DNA of 64,000 nucleotides from NCBI RefSeq assembly GCF_051014445.1, contig NC_135136.1, positions 22,090,001 through 22,154,000 of the forward strand. The letters run 5' to 3'. Below are positions 35,183 to 47,998 of the stretch, piece by piece; positions within the stretch are counted from its first letter, which is position 1, and each line of letters opens with the position of its first letter. The notes under the pieces were generated by a model. The model did no database searches. It saw only the letters and a list, made by a program, of their open reading frames with translations, and had not been told where the DNA came from. The translations under genes and the position numbers were made by a program. Source of the DNA: Colletes latitarsis. Taxonomy: Eukaryota > Arthropoda > Insecta > Hymenoptera > Colletidae.

Positions 35183-37603
35183 TTACGTCTGGGTTAGTTC
35201 TGAGTTATGCCCGCATCTGGCTCATGATTTTGCCTTCTTCGCATACTTGTTGGCCAGATCCTGGGTTTCTTTCGTGTTTGTATCACGTAGTAATGTGGTA
35301 ATACACTGAAGCAGTCAATTAAACCTGGTTTCGATCAATATTTTAGAGGATAACACCGGTTAGGTCTGGGTTAGGTCTGGGTTATGCCCGCATCTGGCTC
35401 ATGATTTTGCCTTCTTCGCATACTTGTTGGCCAGATCCTGGATTTTTTTCGTGTTTCAATCACGTAGTAATGTGGTAACACACTGGGGCAGTCTATTAAA
35501 CCTGGATTCGGACAGTATTTTAGAGGATAACACCGGTTAGGTCTGGGTTAGGTCTGGGTTATGCCCGCATCTGGCTCATGATTTTGCCTTCTTCGCATAC
35601 TTGTTGGCCAGATCCTGGGTTTTTTTCGAGTTTGAATCACTTAGTAATGTGGTAATACACTGAAGCAGTCAATTTAACCTGGTTTCGATCAATATTTTAC
35701 AGGATAACACCGGTTAGGTCTGGGTTAGGTCTGAAATATGCGCGCATCTGGCTTATGCTTTCGCCTTCTTCGCAAACTTGTTGGCCAGATCCTGGGTTTT
35801 TTCCGTGTTTGAATCACGTAGTAATGTTGTACCACACTGAGGCAGTCAATTAAACCTGGATTCGGACAGTATTTTGGAGGATAACACCGGTTAGGTCTGG
35901 GTTAGGTCTGGGTTAAGCCCGCATCTGGCTCATGATTTTGCCTTCTTCGCATACTTGTTGGTCAGATCCTGGGTTTTTTTCGTGTTTGAATCACGTAGTA
36001 ATGTGGTAATACACTGAAGCAGTCAATTAAACCTGGTTTCGATCAATATTTTAGAGGATAACACCGGTTAGGTCTGGGTTAGGTCTGGGTTATGCCCGCA
36101 TCTGGCTCATGATTTTGCCTTCTTCGCGTACTTGTTGGCCAGATCCTGGGGTTTTTTCGTGTTTGAATCACGTAGTAATGTGGTAACACACTGAAGCAGT
36201 CAATTAGACCTGGTTTCGATCAATATTTTATAGGATAACACCGGTTAGGTCTGGGATAGGTCCGGGATATGCCCGCATCTGGCTCATGATTTTGCCTTCT
36301 TCGCATACTTGTTGGCCAGATCCTGGGTTTTTTTCGTGTTTGAATCACGTAGTAATGTGGTAACACACTGAAGCTGTCAATTAAACCTGGTTTCGATCAA
36401 TATTTTAGAGGATAACACCGGTTAGGTCTGGGTTAGGTCTGGGTTATGCCCGCATCCGTTTTTTTCGTGTTTGAATCACGTAGTAATGTGGTAACACACT
36501 GAAGCAGTCAATTAAACCTGGTTTCGATCAATATTTTAGAGGATAACACCGGTTAGGTCTGGGTTATGCCCGCATCTGGCTCATGATTTTGCCTTCATCG
36601 CATACTTGTTGGCCAGATCCTGGGTTTATTCCGTGTTTGAATCAGGTAGTAATGTGGTAACACACTGAAGCAGTCAATTAAACCTGGTTTCAATCAATAT
36701 TTCAGAGGATAACACCGGTTAGGTCTGGGTTAGGTCTGGGAAATGCGCGCATCTGGCCTATACTTTCGCCTTCTTCGCATACTTGTTGGCCAGATCCTGG
36801 GTTTTTTTCGTGTTTGAATCACGTAGGAATGTGGTAACACACTGAAGCAGTCAATTAAACCTGGTTTCGATCAATATTTTAGAGGATAACACCGGTTAGG
36901 TCTGGGTTAGGTCCTGGATATGCCCGCATCTGGCTCATGATTTTGCCTTCTGCGCATACTTGTTGGCCAGATCCTGGTTTTTTTTCGTGTTTGAATCACG
37001 TAGGAATGTGGTAACACACTGAAGCAGTCAATAAAACCTGGTTTCGATCAATATTTTAGAGGATGACACCGGTTAGGTCTGGGCTAGGTCTGGGATTTGC
37101 GCGCATCTGGCTTATACTGTCGCCTTTTTCGCAAACTTGTTGGCCAGATCCTGGGTATTTTCCGTGTTTGAATCACGTAGTAATGTGGTAACACACTGAA
37201 GCAGTCAATTAAACCTGGTTTCGATCAATATTTCAGAGGATAACACCGGTTAGGTCTGGGTTAGGTCTGGGTTATGCCCGCATCTGGCTCATGATTTTGC
37301 CTTCTTCGCATACTTGTTGGCCAGATTCTGGGTTTTTTCCGTGTTTGAATCACGCAGTAATGTGGTAACACACTGAAGCAGTCAATTAAACCTGGTTTCG
37401 ATCAATATTTTAGAGGATAACACCGGTTAGGTCTGGGTTAGGTCTGGGTTATGCCCGCATCTGGCTCATGATTTTGCCTTCTTCGCATACTTGTTGGCCA
37501 GATCCTGGGTTTTTTTCGTGTTTGAATCACGTAGTAATGAGGTAATACACTGAAGCAGTCAATAAAACCTGGTTTCGATCAATATTTTAGAGGATAACAC
37601 CGG
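35183..37603 (+). repeat. 14-monomer HOR, copy 1, 2,421 bp
   Basis: The unit starts with TTACGTCTGGG TTAGTTCTGAG. Its length equals 14 x 177 less 57, the 57 being a 46-bp deletion in one monomer and loss of one 11-mer in the next. By eye only about three or four bases differ from copy 2, for example TTCGAGTTTG near 35628, ATTTTGGAGG near 35870 and AATGAGGTAA near 37540. Confidence 0.9.
36422..36718 (+). repeat. 131-bp monomer (46-bp deletion) followed by a 166-bp monomer
   Basis: The first monomer reads GCCCGCATCC and then directly GTTTTTTTCGTG. The 46 bases from GGCTCATG to the CTGG before the T tract are gone, including the TGGCCA and CCAG-CTGG dyads. It is best explained as one clean deletion in the known GCATCCGGCTC allele. 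The next monomer lacks one 11-mer. This linked pair is a very useful lineage marker. Confidence 0.9.
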
Positions 37604-40024
37604 TTACGTCTGGGTTAGTTCTGAGTTATGCCCGCATCTGGCTCATGATTTTGCCTTCTTCGCATACTTGTTGGCCAGATCCTGGGTTTCTTTCGTGTTT
37701 GTATCACGTAGTAATGTGGTAATACACTGAAGCAGTCAATTAAACCTGGTTTCGATCAATATTTTAGAGGATAACACCGGTTAGGTCTGGGTTAGGTCTG
37801 GGTTATGCCCGCATCTGGCTCATGATTTTGCCTTCTTCGCATACTTGTTGGCCAGATCCTGGATTTTTTTCGTGTTTCAATCACGTAGTAATGTGGTAAC
37901 ACACTGGGGCAGTCTATTAAACCTGGATTCGGACAGTATTTTAGAGGATAACACCGGTTAGGTCTGGGTTAGGTCTGGGTTATGCCCGCATCTGGCTCAT
38001 GATTTTGCCTTCTTCGCATACTTGTTGGCCAGATCCTGGGTTTTTTTCGTGTTTGAATCACTTAGTAATGTGGTAATACACTGAAGCAGTCAATTTAACC
38101 TGGTTTCGATCAATATTTTACAGGATAACACCGGTTAGGTCTGGGTTAGGTCTGAAATATGCGCGCATCTGGCTTATGCTTTCGCCTTCTTCGCAAACTT
38201 GTTGGCCAGATCCTGGGTTTTTTCCGTGTTTGAATCACGTAGTAATGTTGTACCACACTGAGGCAGTCAATTAAACCTGGATTCGGACAGTATTTTAGAG
38301 GATAACACCGGTTAGGTCTGGGTTAGGTCTGGGTTAAGCCCGCATCTGGCTCATGATTTTGCCTTCTTCGCATACTTGTTGGTCAGATCCTGGGTTTTTT
38401 TCGTGTTTGAATCACGTAGTAATGTGGTAATACACTGAAGCAGTCAATTAAACCTGGTTTCGATCAATATTTTAGAGGATAACACCGGTTAGGTCTGGGT
38501 TAGGTCTGGGTTATGCCCGCATCTGGCTCATGATTTTGCCTTCTTCGCGTACTTGTTGGCCAGATCCTGGGGTTTTTTCGTGTTTGAATCACGTAGTAAT
38601 GTGGTAACACACTGAAGCAGTCAATTAGACCTGGTTTCGATCAATATTTTATAGGATAACACCGGTTAGGTCTGGGATAGGTCCGGGATATGCCCGCATC
38701 TGGCTCATGATTTTGCCTTCTTCGCATACTTGTTGGCCAGATCCTGGGTTTTTTTCGTGTTTGAATCACGTAGTAATGTGGTAACACACTGAAGCTGTCA
38801 ATTAAACCTGGTTTCGATCAATATTTTAGAGGATAACACCGGTTAGGTCTGGGTTAGGTCTGGGTTATGCCCGCATCCGTTTTTTTCGTGTTTGAATCAC
38901 GTAGTAATGTGGTAACACACTGAAGCAGTCAATTAAACCTGGTTTCGATCAATATTTTAGAGGATAACACCGGTTAGGTCTGGGTTATGCCCGCATCTGG
39001 CTCATGATTTTGCCTTCATCGCATACTTGTTGGCCAGATCCTGGGTTTATTCCGTGTTTGAATCAGGTAGTAATGTGGTAACACACTGAAGCAGTCAATT
39101 AAACCTGGTTTCAATCAATATTTCAGAGGATAACACCGGTTAGGTCTGGGTTAGGTCTGGGAAATGCGCGCATCTGGCCTATACTTTCGCCTTCTTCGCA
39201 TACTTGTTGGCCAGATCCTGGGTTTTTTTCGTGTTTGAATCACGTAGGAATGTGGTAACACACTGAAGCAGTCAATTAAACCTGGTTTCGATCAATATTT
39301 TAGAGGATAACACCGGTTAGGTCTGGGTTAGGTCCTGGATATGCCCGCATCTGGCTCATGATTTTGCCTTCTGCGCATACTTGTTGGCCAGATCCTGGTT
39401 TTTTTTCGTGTTTGAATCACGTAGGAATGTGGTAACACACTGAAGCAGTCAATAAAACCTGGTTTCGATCAATATTTTAGAGGATGACACCGGTTAGGTC
39501 TGGGCTAGGTCTGGGATTTGCGCGCATCTGGCTTATACTGTCGCCTTTTTCGCAAACTTGTTGGCCAGATCCTGGGTATTTTCCGTGTTTGAATCACGTA
39601 GTAATGTGGTAACACACTGAAGCAGTCAATTAAACCTGGTTTCGATCAATATTTCAGAGGATAACACCGGTTAGGTCTGGGTTAGGTCTGGGTTATGCCC
39701 GCATCTGGCTCATGATTTTGCCTTCTTCGCATACTTGTTGGCCAGATTCTGGGTTTTTTCCGTGTTTGAATCACGCAGTAATGTGGTAACACACTGAAGC
39801 AGTCAATTAAACCTGGTTTCGATCAATATTTTAGAGGATAACACCGGTTAGGTCTGGGTTAGGTCTGGGTTATGCCCGCATCTGGCTCATGATTTTGCCT
39901 TCTTCGCATACTTGTTGGCCAGATCCTGGGTTTTTTTCGTGTTTGAATCACGTAGTAATGTGGTAATACACTGAAGCAGTCAATAAAACCTGGTTTCGAT
40001 CAATATTTTAGAGGATAACACCGG
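37604..40024 (+). repeat. 14-monomer HOR, copy 2, 2,421 bp
   Basis: Direct tandem copy of 35183-37603 with the same shortened monomers at the same places. The match ends at the next monomer, which has the ordinary TTAGGTCTGGG pair. Confidence 0.9.
38843..39139 (+). repeat. 131-bp plus 166-bp monomer pair, second copy
   Basis: Identical arrangement 2,421 bp downstream of the first, carried by the tandem duplication. Confidence 0.9.
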
Positions 40025-40438
40025 TTAGGTCTGGGTTAGGTCTGGGATATGCCCGCATTTGGCTCATGATTTTGCCTTCTTCGCATACTTGTTGGCCAGA
40101 TCCTGGGTTTTTTTCGTGTTTGAATCACGTAGTAATGTGGTAACACACTGAAGCTGTCAATTAAACCTGGTTTCGATCAATATTTTAGAGGATAACACCG
40201 GTTAGGTCTGGGTTAGGTCTGGGTTATGCCCGCATCTGGCTCATGATTTTGCCTTCTTCGCATACTTGTTGGCCAGATCCTCGGTTTTTTCCGTGTTTGA
40301 TCAAGTAGTAATGTGGTAACACACTGAAGCAGTCAATAAAACCTGGTTTCGATCAATATTTTAGAGGATAACACCGGTTACGTCTGGGTTAGTTCTGGGT
40401 TATGCCCGCATCTGGCTCATGATTTTGCCTTCTTCGCA
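39848..40438 (+). repeat. 3.3-monomer block repeated at 48803-49393
   Basis: It shares CAATAAAACC, GGGATATGCCCGC, CCTCGGTTTTTTCC and the rare TTTGATCAAGTAG at an offset of 8,955 bp. The copies part where this one reads CATAATTG and the other CATACTTG. The 5' edge overlaps the end of the 2,421-bp unit. Confidence 0.75.
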
Positions 40439-40554
40439 TAATTGTTGGCCAGATCCTGGGTTTTTTTCGTGTTTGAATCACGTAGTAATGTGGTAGTACA
40501 CTGAAGCAGTCAATTAAACCTGGTTTGGATCAATATTTTAGAGGATAACACCGG

Positions 40555-40720
40555 TTAGGTCTGGGTTATGCCCGCATCTGCCTCATGATTTTGCCTTCTT
40601 CGCATACTTGTTGGCCAGATCCTGGGTTTTTTTCGTGTTTGAATCACTTAGTAATGTGGTAATACACTGAAGCAGTCAATTAAACCTGGTTCCGATCAAT
40701 ATTTTAGAGGATAACACCGG
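40555..40720 (+). repeat. 166-bp monomer with a single TTAGGTCTGGG
   Basis: Spacing to the next monomer is 166 bp. The flanking sequence (CATCTGCCTCATG, CACTTAGTAATG, GGTTCCGATC) differs from the other single-unit monomers, so this loss looks independent. Confidence 0.9.
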
Positions 40721-42570
40721 TTAGGTCTGGGTTAGGTCTGGGATATGCGCGCATCTGGCTTATGCTTTCGCCTTCTTCGCAAACTTGTTGGCCAGATCCT
40801 GGGTTTTTTCCGTGTTTGAATCACGTAGTAATGTTGTACCACACTGAGGCAGTCAATTAAACCTGGATTCGGACAGTATTTTAGAGGATAACACCGGTTA
40901 GGTCTGGTTTAGGTCTGGGTTATGCCCGCATCTGGCTTATACTTTCGCCTTTTTCGCAAACTTGTTGACCAGATCCTGGGTATTTTCCGTGTTTGAATCA
41001 CGTAGCAATGTGGTAACACACTGAAGCAGTCAATTAAACCTGGTTTCGATCAATATTTCAGAGGATAACACCGGTTAGGTCTGGGTTAGGTCTGGGTTAA
41101 GCCCGCATCTGGCTCATGATTTTGCCTTCTTCGCATACTTGTTGGTCAGATCCTGGGTTTTTTTCGTGTTTGAATCACGTAGTAATGTGGTAACACACTG
41201 AAGCAGTCAATTAAACCTGGTTTCGATCTATATTTTATAGGATAACACCGGTTAGGTCTGGGATAGGTCCGGGATATGCCCGCATCTGGCTCATGATTTT
41301 GCCTTCTTCGCATACTTGTTGGCCAGATCCTGGGTTTTTTTCGTGTTTGAATCACGTAGTAATGTGGTAACACACTGAAGGTGTCAATTAAACCTGGTTT
41401 CGATCAATATTTTAGAGGATAACACCGGTTAGGTCTGGGTTAGGTCTGGGTTATGCCCGCATCCGGCTCATGATTTTGCCTTCTTCGCATACTTGTTGGC
41501 CAGATCCTGGGTTTTTTTCGTGTTTGAATCACGTAGTAATGTGGTGACACACTGTAGCAGTCAATTAGACCTGGTTTCGATCAATATTTTAGAGGATAAC
41601 ACCGGTTAGGTCTGGGTTAGGTCTGGGTTATGCCCGCATCTGGCTCATGATTTTGCCTTCCTCGCATACTTGTTGGCCAGATCCTGGGTTTTTTCCGTGT
41701 TTGAATCAGGTAGTAATGTGGTAACACACTGAAGCAGTCAATTAAACCTGGTTTCGATCAATATTTCAGAGGATAACACCGGTTAGGTCTGGGTTAGGTC
41801 TGGGAAATGCGCGCATCTGGCTTATACTTTCGCCTTCTTCGCATACTTGTTGGCCAGATCCTGGGTTTTTTTCGTGTTTGAATCACGTAGGAATGTGGTA
41901 ACACACTGAAGCAGTCAATTAAACCTGGTTTCGATCAATATTTTAGAGGATAACTCCGGTTAGGTGTGGGTTAGGTCCGTGATATGCCCGCATCTGGCTC
42001 ATGATTTTGCCTTCTTCGCATACTTGTTGGCCAGATCCTGGGTTTTTTTCGTGTTTGAATCACGTAGTAATGTGGTAACACACTGAAGCTGTCAATTAAA
42101 CCTGGTTTCGATCAATATTTTAGAGGATAACACCGGTTAGGTCTGGGTTAGGTCTGGGTTATGCCCGCATCTGGCTCATGATTTTGCCTTCTTCGCATAC
42201 TTGTTGGCCAGATCCTGGGTTTTTTTCGTGTTTGAATCACGTAGTAATGTGGTAACACACAGAAGCTGTCAATTAAACCTGGTTTCGATCAATATTTTAG
42301 AGGATAACACCGGCAAGGTCTGGGTTAGGTCTGGGTTATGGCTGCATCTGGCTCATGATTTTGCCACCATCGCATACTTGTTGGCCAGATCCTGGGTTTT
42401 TTCCGTGTTTGATCGCGTAGTAATGTGGTAACACACTGAAGCAGTCAATTAAACCTGGTTTCGATCAATATTTTAGAGGATAACACCGGTTAGGTCTGGG
42501 TTAGGTCTGGGTTATGCCCGCATCTGGCTCATGATTTTGCCTTCTTCGCATACTTGTTGGCCAGATCCTG
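40721..42570 (+). repeat. 10.5-monomer block repeated at 46149-47998
   Basis: The order of variants repeats at an offset of 5,428 bp, including GGTTAAGCCCGC, GATCTATATTTTATAGG, GAAGGTGTCAATT, GTGACACACTGTAGC, CCTTCCTCGC, AACTCCGG and GCCACCATCGC. A handful of differences are visible (TTGTACC/TTGTTCC, CCTGG/CCTTG, ATCGCATAC/ATCGTATAC). Confidence 0.85.
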
Positions 42571-44410
42571 GGGTTTTTTCGTGTTTGAATCACGTAGTAA
42601 TGTGGTAACACACTGAAGCAGTCAATTAAACCTGGTTTCGATCAATATTTTAGAGGATAACACCGGTTAGGTCTGGGATAGGTCCGGGATATGCCCGCAT
42701 CTGGCTCATGATTTTGCCTTCTTCGCATACTTGTTGGCCAGATCCTGGTTTTTTTTCGTGTTTGAATCACGTAGTAATGTGGTAACACACTGAAGCTGTC
42801 AATTAAACCTGGTTTCGATCAATATTTTAGAGGATAACACCGGTTAGGTCTGGGTTAGGTCTGGGTTATGCCCGCATCCGTTTTTTTCGTGTTTGAATCA
42901 CGTAGTAATGTGGTAACACACTGAAGCAGTCAATTAAACCTGGTTTCGATCAATATTTTAGAGGATAACACCGGTTAGGTCTGGGTTATGCCCGCATCTG
43001 GCTCATGATTTTGCCTTCATCGCATACTTGTTGGCCAGATCCTGGGTTTATTCCGTGTTTGAATCAGGTAGTAATGTGGTAACACACTGAAGCAGTCAAT
43101 TAAACCTGGTTTCAATCAATATTTCAGAGGATAACACCGGTTAGGTCTGGGTTAGGTCTGGGAAATGCGCGCATCTGGCCTATACTTTCGCCTTCTTCGC
43201 ATACTTGTTGGCCAGATCCTGGGTTTTTTTCGTGTTTGAATCACGTAGGAATGTGGTAACACACTGAAGCAGTCAATTAAACCTGGTTTCGATCAATATT
43301 TTAGAGGATAACACCGGTTAGGTCTGGGTTAGGTCCTGGATATGCCCGCATCTGGCTCATGATTTTGCCTTCTGCGCATACTTGTTGGCCAGATCCTGGT
43401 TTTTTTTCGTGTTTGAATCACGTAGGAATGTGGTAACACACTGAAGCAGTCAATAAAACCTGGTTTCGATCAATATTTTAGAGGATGACACCGGTTAGGT
43501 CTGGGCTAGGTCTGGGATTTGCGCGCATCTGGCTTATACTGTCGCCTTTTTCGCAAACTTGTTGGCCAGATCCTGGGTATTTTCCGTGTTTGAATCACGT
43601 AGTAATGTGGTAACACACTGAAGCAGTCAATTAAACCTGGTTTCGATCAATATTTCAGAGGATAACACCGGTTAGGTCTGGGTTAGGTCTGGGTTATGCC
43701 CGCATCTGGCTCATGATTTTGCCTTCTTCGCATACTTGTTGGCCAGATTCTGGGTTTTTTCCGTGTTTGAATCACGTAGTAATGTGGTAACACACAGAAG
43801 CTGTCAATTAAACCTGGTTTCGATCAATATTTTAGAGGATAACACCGGCAAGGTCTGGGTTAGGTCTGGGTTATGGCTGCATCTGGCTCATGATTTTGCC
43901 ACCATCGCATACTTGTTGGCCAGATCCTGGGTTTTTTCCGTGTTTGATCGCGTAGTAATGTGGTAACACACTGAAGCAGTCAATTAAACCTGGTTTCGAT
44001 CAATATTTTAGAGGATAACACCGGTTAGGTCTGGGTTAGGTCTGGGTTATGCCCGCATCTGGCTCATGATTTTGCCTTCTTCGCATACTTGTTGGCCAGA
44101 TCCTGGGGTTTTTTCGTGTTTGAATCACGTAGTAATGTGGTAACACACTGAAGCAGTCAATTAAACCTGGTTTCGATCAATATTTTAGAGGATAACACCG
44201 GTTAGGTCTGGGATAGGTCCGGGATATGCCCGCATCTGGCTCATGATTTTGCCTTCTTCGCATACTTGTTGGCCAGATCCTGGGTTTTTTTCGTGTTTGA
44301 ATCACGTAGTAATGTGGTAACACACTGAAGCTGTCAATTAAACCTGGTTTCGATCAATATTTTAGAGGATAACACCGGTTAGGTCTGGGTTAGGTCTGGG
44401 TTATGCCCGC
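42261..44410 (+). repeat. 1,535-bp tandem duplication, one full and one partial copy
   Basis: ACACACAGAAGCTG, CACCGGCAAGG, TATGGCTGCATC and GCCACCATCGC recur 1,535 bp apart. The unit contains the 131+166 monomer pair, which explains its odd length (9 x 177 less 58). The second copy begins near 43796, just after GGCCAGATTCTGGG from the 2,421-bp unit, so an exchange point lies at about 43750-43795. It ends near 44410, where copy 1 enters the deleted monomer. Confidence 0.8.
42844..43140 (+). repeat. 131-bp plus 166-bp monomer pair, third copy
   Basis: The same deletion and the same adjacent 11-bp loss lie 4,001 bp after the second copy. The flanks match about 38.66-39.76 kb, so this is a partial third copy of the 2,421-bp unit moved into the 42-44 kb region. 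Confidence 0.9.
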
Positions 44411-44555
44411 ATCTGGCTCATGATTTTGCCTTCTTCGCATACTTGTTGGCCAGATCCTGGGTTTTTTCCATGTTTGAATCACGTAGTAATGTGGTAACAC
44501 ACTGAAGCAGTCAATTAAACCTGGTTTCGATCAATATTTTAGAGGATAACACCGG

Positions 44556-45971
44556 TTAGGTCTGGGTTAGGTCTGGGTTATGCCCGCATCTGGCTCATGA
44601 TTTTGCCTTCTTCGCATACTTGTTGGCCAGATCCTGGTTTTTTTTCGTGTTTGAATCACGTAGGAATGTGGTAATACACTGAAGCAGTCAATTAAACCTG
44701 GTTCCGATCAATATTTTAGAGGATAACACCGGTTAGGTCTGGGTTAGGTCTGGGATATGCGCGCATCTGGCTTATGCTTTCGCCTTCTTCGCAAACTTGT
44801 TGGCCAGATCCTGGGTTTTTTCCGTGTTTGAATCACGTAGTAATGTTGTACCACACTGAGGCAGTCAATTAAACCTGGATTCGGACAGTATTTTAGAGGA
44901 TAACACCGGTTAGGTCTGGTTTAGGTCTGGGTTATGCCCGCATCTGGCTTATACTTTCGCCTTTTTCGCAAACTTGTTGACCAGATCCTGGGTATTTTCT
45001 GTGTTTGAATCACGTAGCAATGTGGTAACACACTGAAGCAGTCAATTAAACCTGGTTTCGATCAATATTTCAGAGGATAACACCGGTTAGGTCTGGGTTA
45101 GGTCTGGGTTAAGCCCACATCTGGCTCATGATTTTGCCTTCTTCGCATACTTGTTGGTCAGATCCTGGGTTTTCTTCGTGTTTGAATCACGTAGTAATGT
45201 GGTAACACACTGAAGCAGTCAATTAAACCTGGTTTCGATCTATATTTTATAGGATAACACCGGTTAGGTCTGGGATAGGTCCGGGATATGCCCGCATCTG
45301 GCTCATGATTTTGCCTTCTTCGCATACTTGTTGGCCAGATCCTGGGTTTTTTTCGTGTTTGAATCACGTAGTAATGTGGTAACACACTGAAGGTGTCAAT
45401 TAAACCTGGTTTCGATCAATATTTTAGAGGATAACACCGGTTAGGTCTGGGTTAGGTCTGGGTTATGCCCGCATCCGGCTCATGATTTTGCCTTCTTCGC
45501 ATACTTGTTGGCCAGATCCTGGGTTTTTTTCGTGTTTGAATCACGTAGTAATGTGGTGACACACTGTAGCAGTCAATTAGACCTGGTTTCGATCAATATT
45601 TTAGAGGATAACACCGGTTAGGTCTGGGTTAGGTCTGGGTTATGCCCGCATCTGGCTCATGATTTTGCCTTCCTCGCATACTTGTTGGCCAGATCCTGGG
45701 TTTTTTCCGTGTTTGAATCAGGTAGTAATGTGGTAACACACTGAAGCAGTCAATTAAACCTGGTTTCGATCAATATTTCAGAGGATAACACCGGTTAGGT
45801 CTGGGTTAGGTCTGGGAAATGCGCGCATCTGGCTTATACTTTCGCCTTCTTCGCATACTTGTTGGCCAGATCCTGGGTTTTTTTCGTGTTTGAATCACGT
45901 AGGAATGTGGTAACACACTGAAGCAGTCAATTAAACCTGGTTTCGATCAATATTTTAGAGGATAACACCGG
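44556..45971 (+). repeat. 8-monomer HOR, copy 1, 1,416 bp
   Basis: The unit opens with a monomer carrying CCTGGTTTTTTTTCG and TAGGAATGTGGTAATAC, then GGTTCCGATC, and repeats exactly 1,416 bp later. It contains the markers of 40721-41960 as well, at an offset of 4,012 bp. Private changes include TATTTTCTGTG near 44993, AAGCCCACATC near 45111 and TTTTCTTCG near 45171. Confidence 0.85.
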
Positions 45972-47387
45972 TTAGGTCTGGGTTAGGTCTGGGTTATGCC
46001 CGCATCTGGCTCATGATTTTGCCTTCTTCGCATACTTGTTGGCCAGATCCTGGTTTTTTTTCGTGTTTGAATCACGTAGGAATGTGGTAATACACTGAAG
46101 CAGTCAATTAAACCTGGTTCCGATCAATATTTTAGAGGATAACACCGGTTAGGTCTGGGTTAGGTCTGGGATATGCGCGCATCTGGCTTATGCTTTCGCC
46201 TTCTTCGCAAACTTGTTGGCCAGATCCTGGGTTTTTTCCGTGTTTGAATCACGTAGTAATGTTGTTCCACACTGAGGCAGTCAATTAAACCTGGATTCGG
46301 ACAGTATTTTAGAGGATAACACCGGTTAGGTCTGGTTTAGGTCTGGGTTATGCCCGCATCTGGCTTATACTTTCGCCTTTTTCGCAAACTTGTTGACCAG
46401 ATCCTGGGTATTTTCCGTGTTTGAATCACGTAGCAATGTGGTAACACACTGAAGCAGTCAATTAAACCTGGTTTCGATCAATATTTCAGAGGATAACACC
46501 GGTTAGGTCTGGGTTAGGTCTGGGTTAAGCCCGCATCTGGCTCATGATTTTGCCTTCTTCGCATACTTGTTGGTCAGATCCTGGGTTTTTTTCGTGTTTG
46601 AATCACGTAGTAATGTGGTAACACACTGAAGCAGTCAATTAAACCTGGTTTCGATCTATATTTTATAGGATAACACCGGTTAGGTCTGGGATAGGTCCGG
46701 GATATGCCCGCATCTGGCTCATGATTTTGCCTTCTTCGCATACTTGTTGGCCAGATCCTGGGTTTTTTTCGTGTTTGAATCACGTAGTAATGTGGTAACA
46801 CACTGAAGGTGTCAATTAAACCTGGTTTCGATCAATATTTTAGAGGATAACACCGGTTAGGTCTGGGTTAGGTCTGGGTTATGCCCGCATCCGGCTCATG
46901 ATTTTGCCTTCTTCGCATACTTGTTGGCCAGATCCTGGGTTTTTTTCGTGTTTGAATCACGTAGTAATGTGGTGACACACTGTAGCAGTCAATTAGACCT
47001 GGTTTCGATCAATATTTTAGAGGATAACACCGGTTAGGTCTGGGTTAGGTCTGGGTTATGCCCGCATCTGGCTCATGATTTTGCCTTCCTCGCATACTTG
47101 TTGGCCAGATCCTGGGTTTTTTCCGTGTTTGAATCAGGTAGTAATGTGGTAACACACTGAAGCAGTCAATTAAACCTGGTTTCGATCAATATTTCAGAGG
47201 ATAACACCGGTTAGGTCTGGGTTAGGTCTGGGAAATGCGCGCATCTGGCTTATACTTTCGCCTTCTTCGCATACTTGTTGGCCAGATCCTGGGTTTTTTT
47301 CGTGTTTGAATCACGTAGGAATGTGGTAACACACTGAAGCAGTCAATTAAACCTGGTTTCGATCAATATTTTAGAGGATAACTCCGG
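45972..47387 (+). repeat. 8-monomer HOR, copy 2, 1,416 bp
   Basis: Tandem copy of the preceding unit. From 46149 it is also the near-perfect partner of 40721 onward and continues past this unit's end to about 47998. Copy 2 is thus a join between the two larger duplications. Confidence 0.85.
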
Positions 47388-47998
47388 TTAGGTGTGGGTT
47401 AGGTCCGTGATATGCCCGCATCTGGCTCATGATTTTGCCTTCTTCGCATACTTGTTGGCCAGATCCTGGGTTTTTTTCGTGTTTGAATCACGTAGTAATG
47501 TGGTAACACACTGAAGCTGTCAATTAAACCTGGTTTCGATCAATATTTTAGAGGATAACACCGGTTAGGTCTGGGTTAGGTCTGGGTTATGCCCGCATCT
47601 GGCTCATGATTTTGCCTTCTTCGCATACTTGTTGGCCAGATCCTGGGTTTTTTTCGTGTTTGAATCACGTAGTAATGTGGTAACACACAGAAGCTGTCAA
47701 TTAAACCTTGTTTCGATCAATATTTTAGAGGATAACACCGGCAAGGTCTGGGTTAGGTCTGGGTTATGGCTGCATCTGGCTCATGATTTTGCCACCATCG
47801 TATACTTGTTGGCCAGATCCTGGGTTTTTTCCGTGTTTGATCGCGTAGTAATGTGGTAACACACTGAAGCAGTCAATTAAACCTGGTTTCGATCAATATT
47901 TTAGAGGATAACACCGGTTAGGTCTGGGTTAGGTCTGGGTTATGCCCGCATCTGGCTCATGATTTTGCCTTCTTCGCATACTTGTTGGCCAGATCCTG

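Noticed and set aside
36422..36552. Insertion of a mobile element explaining the odd monomer
   Set aside because: The monomer is shorter, not longer, and both sides are ordinary satellite; a single 46-bp deletion explains it.
41146..41373. Minus-strand open frames of 75 codons at 41146, 45158 and 46574
   Set aside because: The three are copies of the same satellite segment carried by the 8-monomer and 5,428-bp-offset duplications. Their likeness reflects DNA duplication, not protein conservation.
42201..42431. Plus-strand open frames of 76 codons at 42201, 43736 and 47629
   Set aside because: The same satellite segment in three duplicated positions. The frame starts within the monomer at the TTG of TTGGCCAG and crosses monomer boundaries; no sign of a gene.
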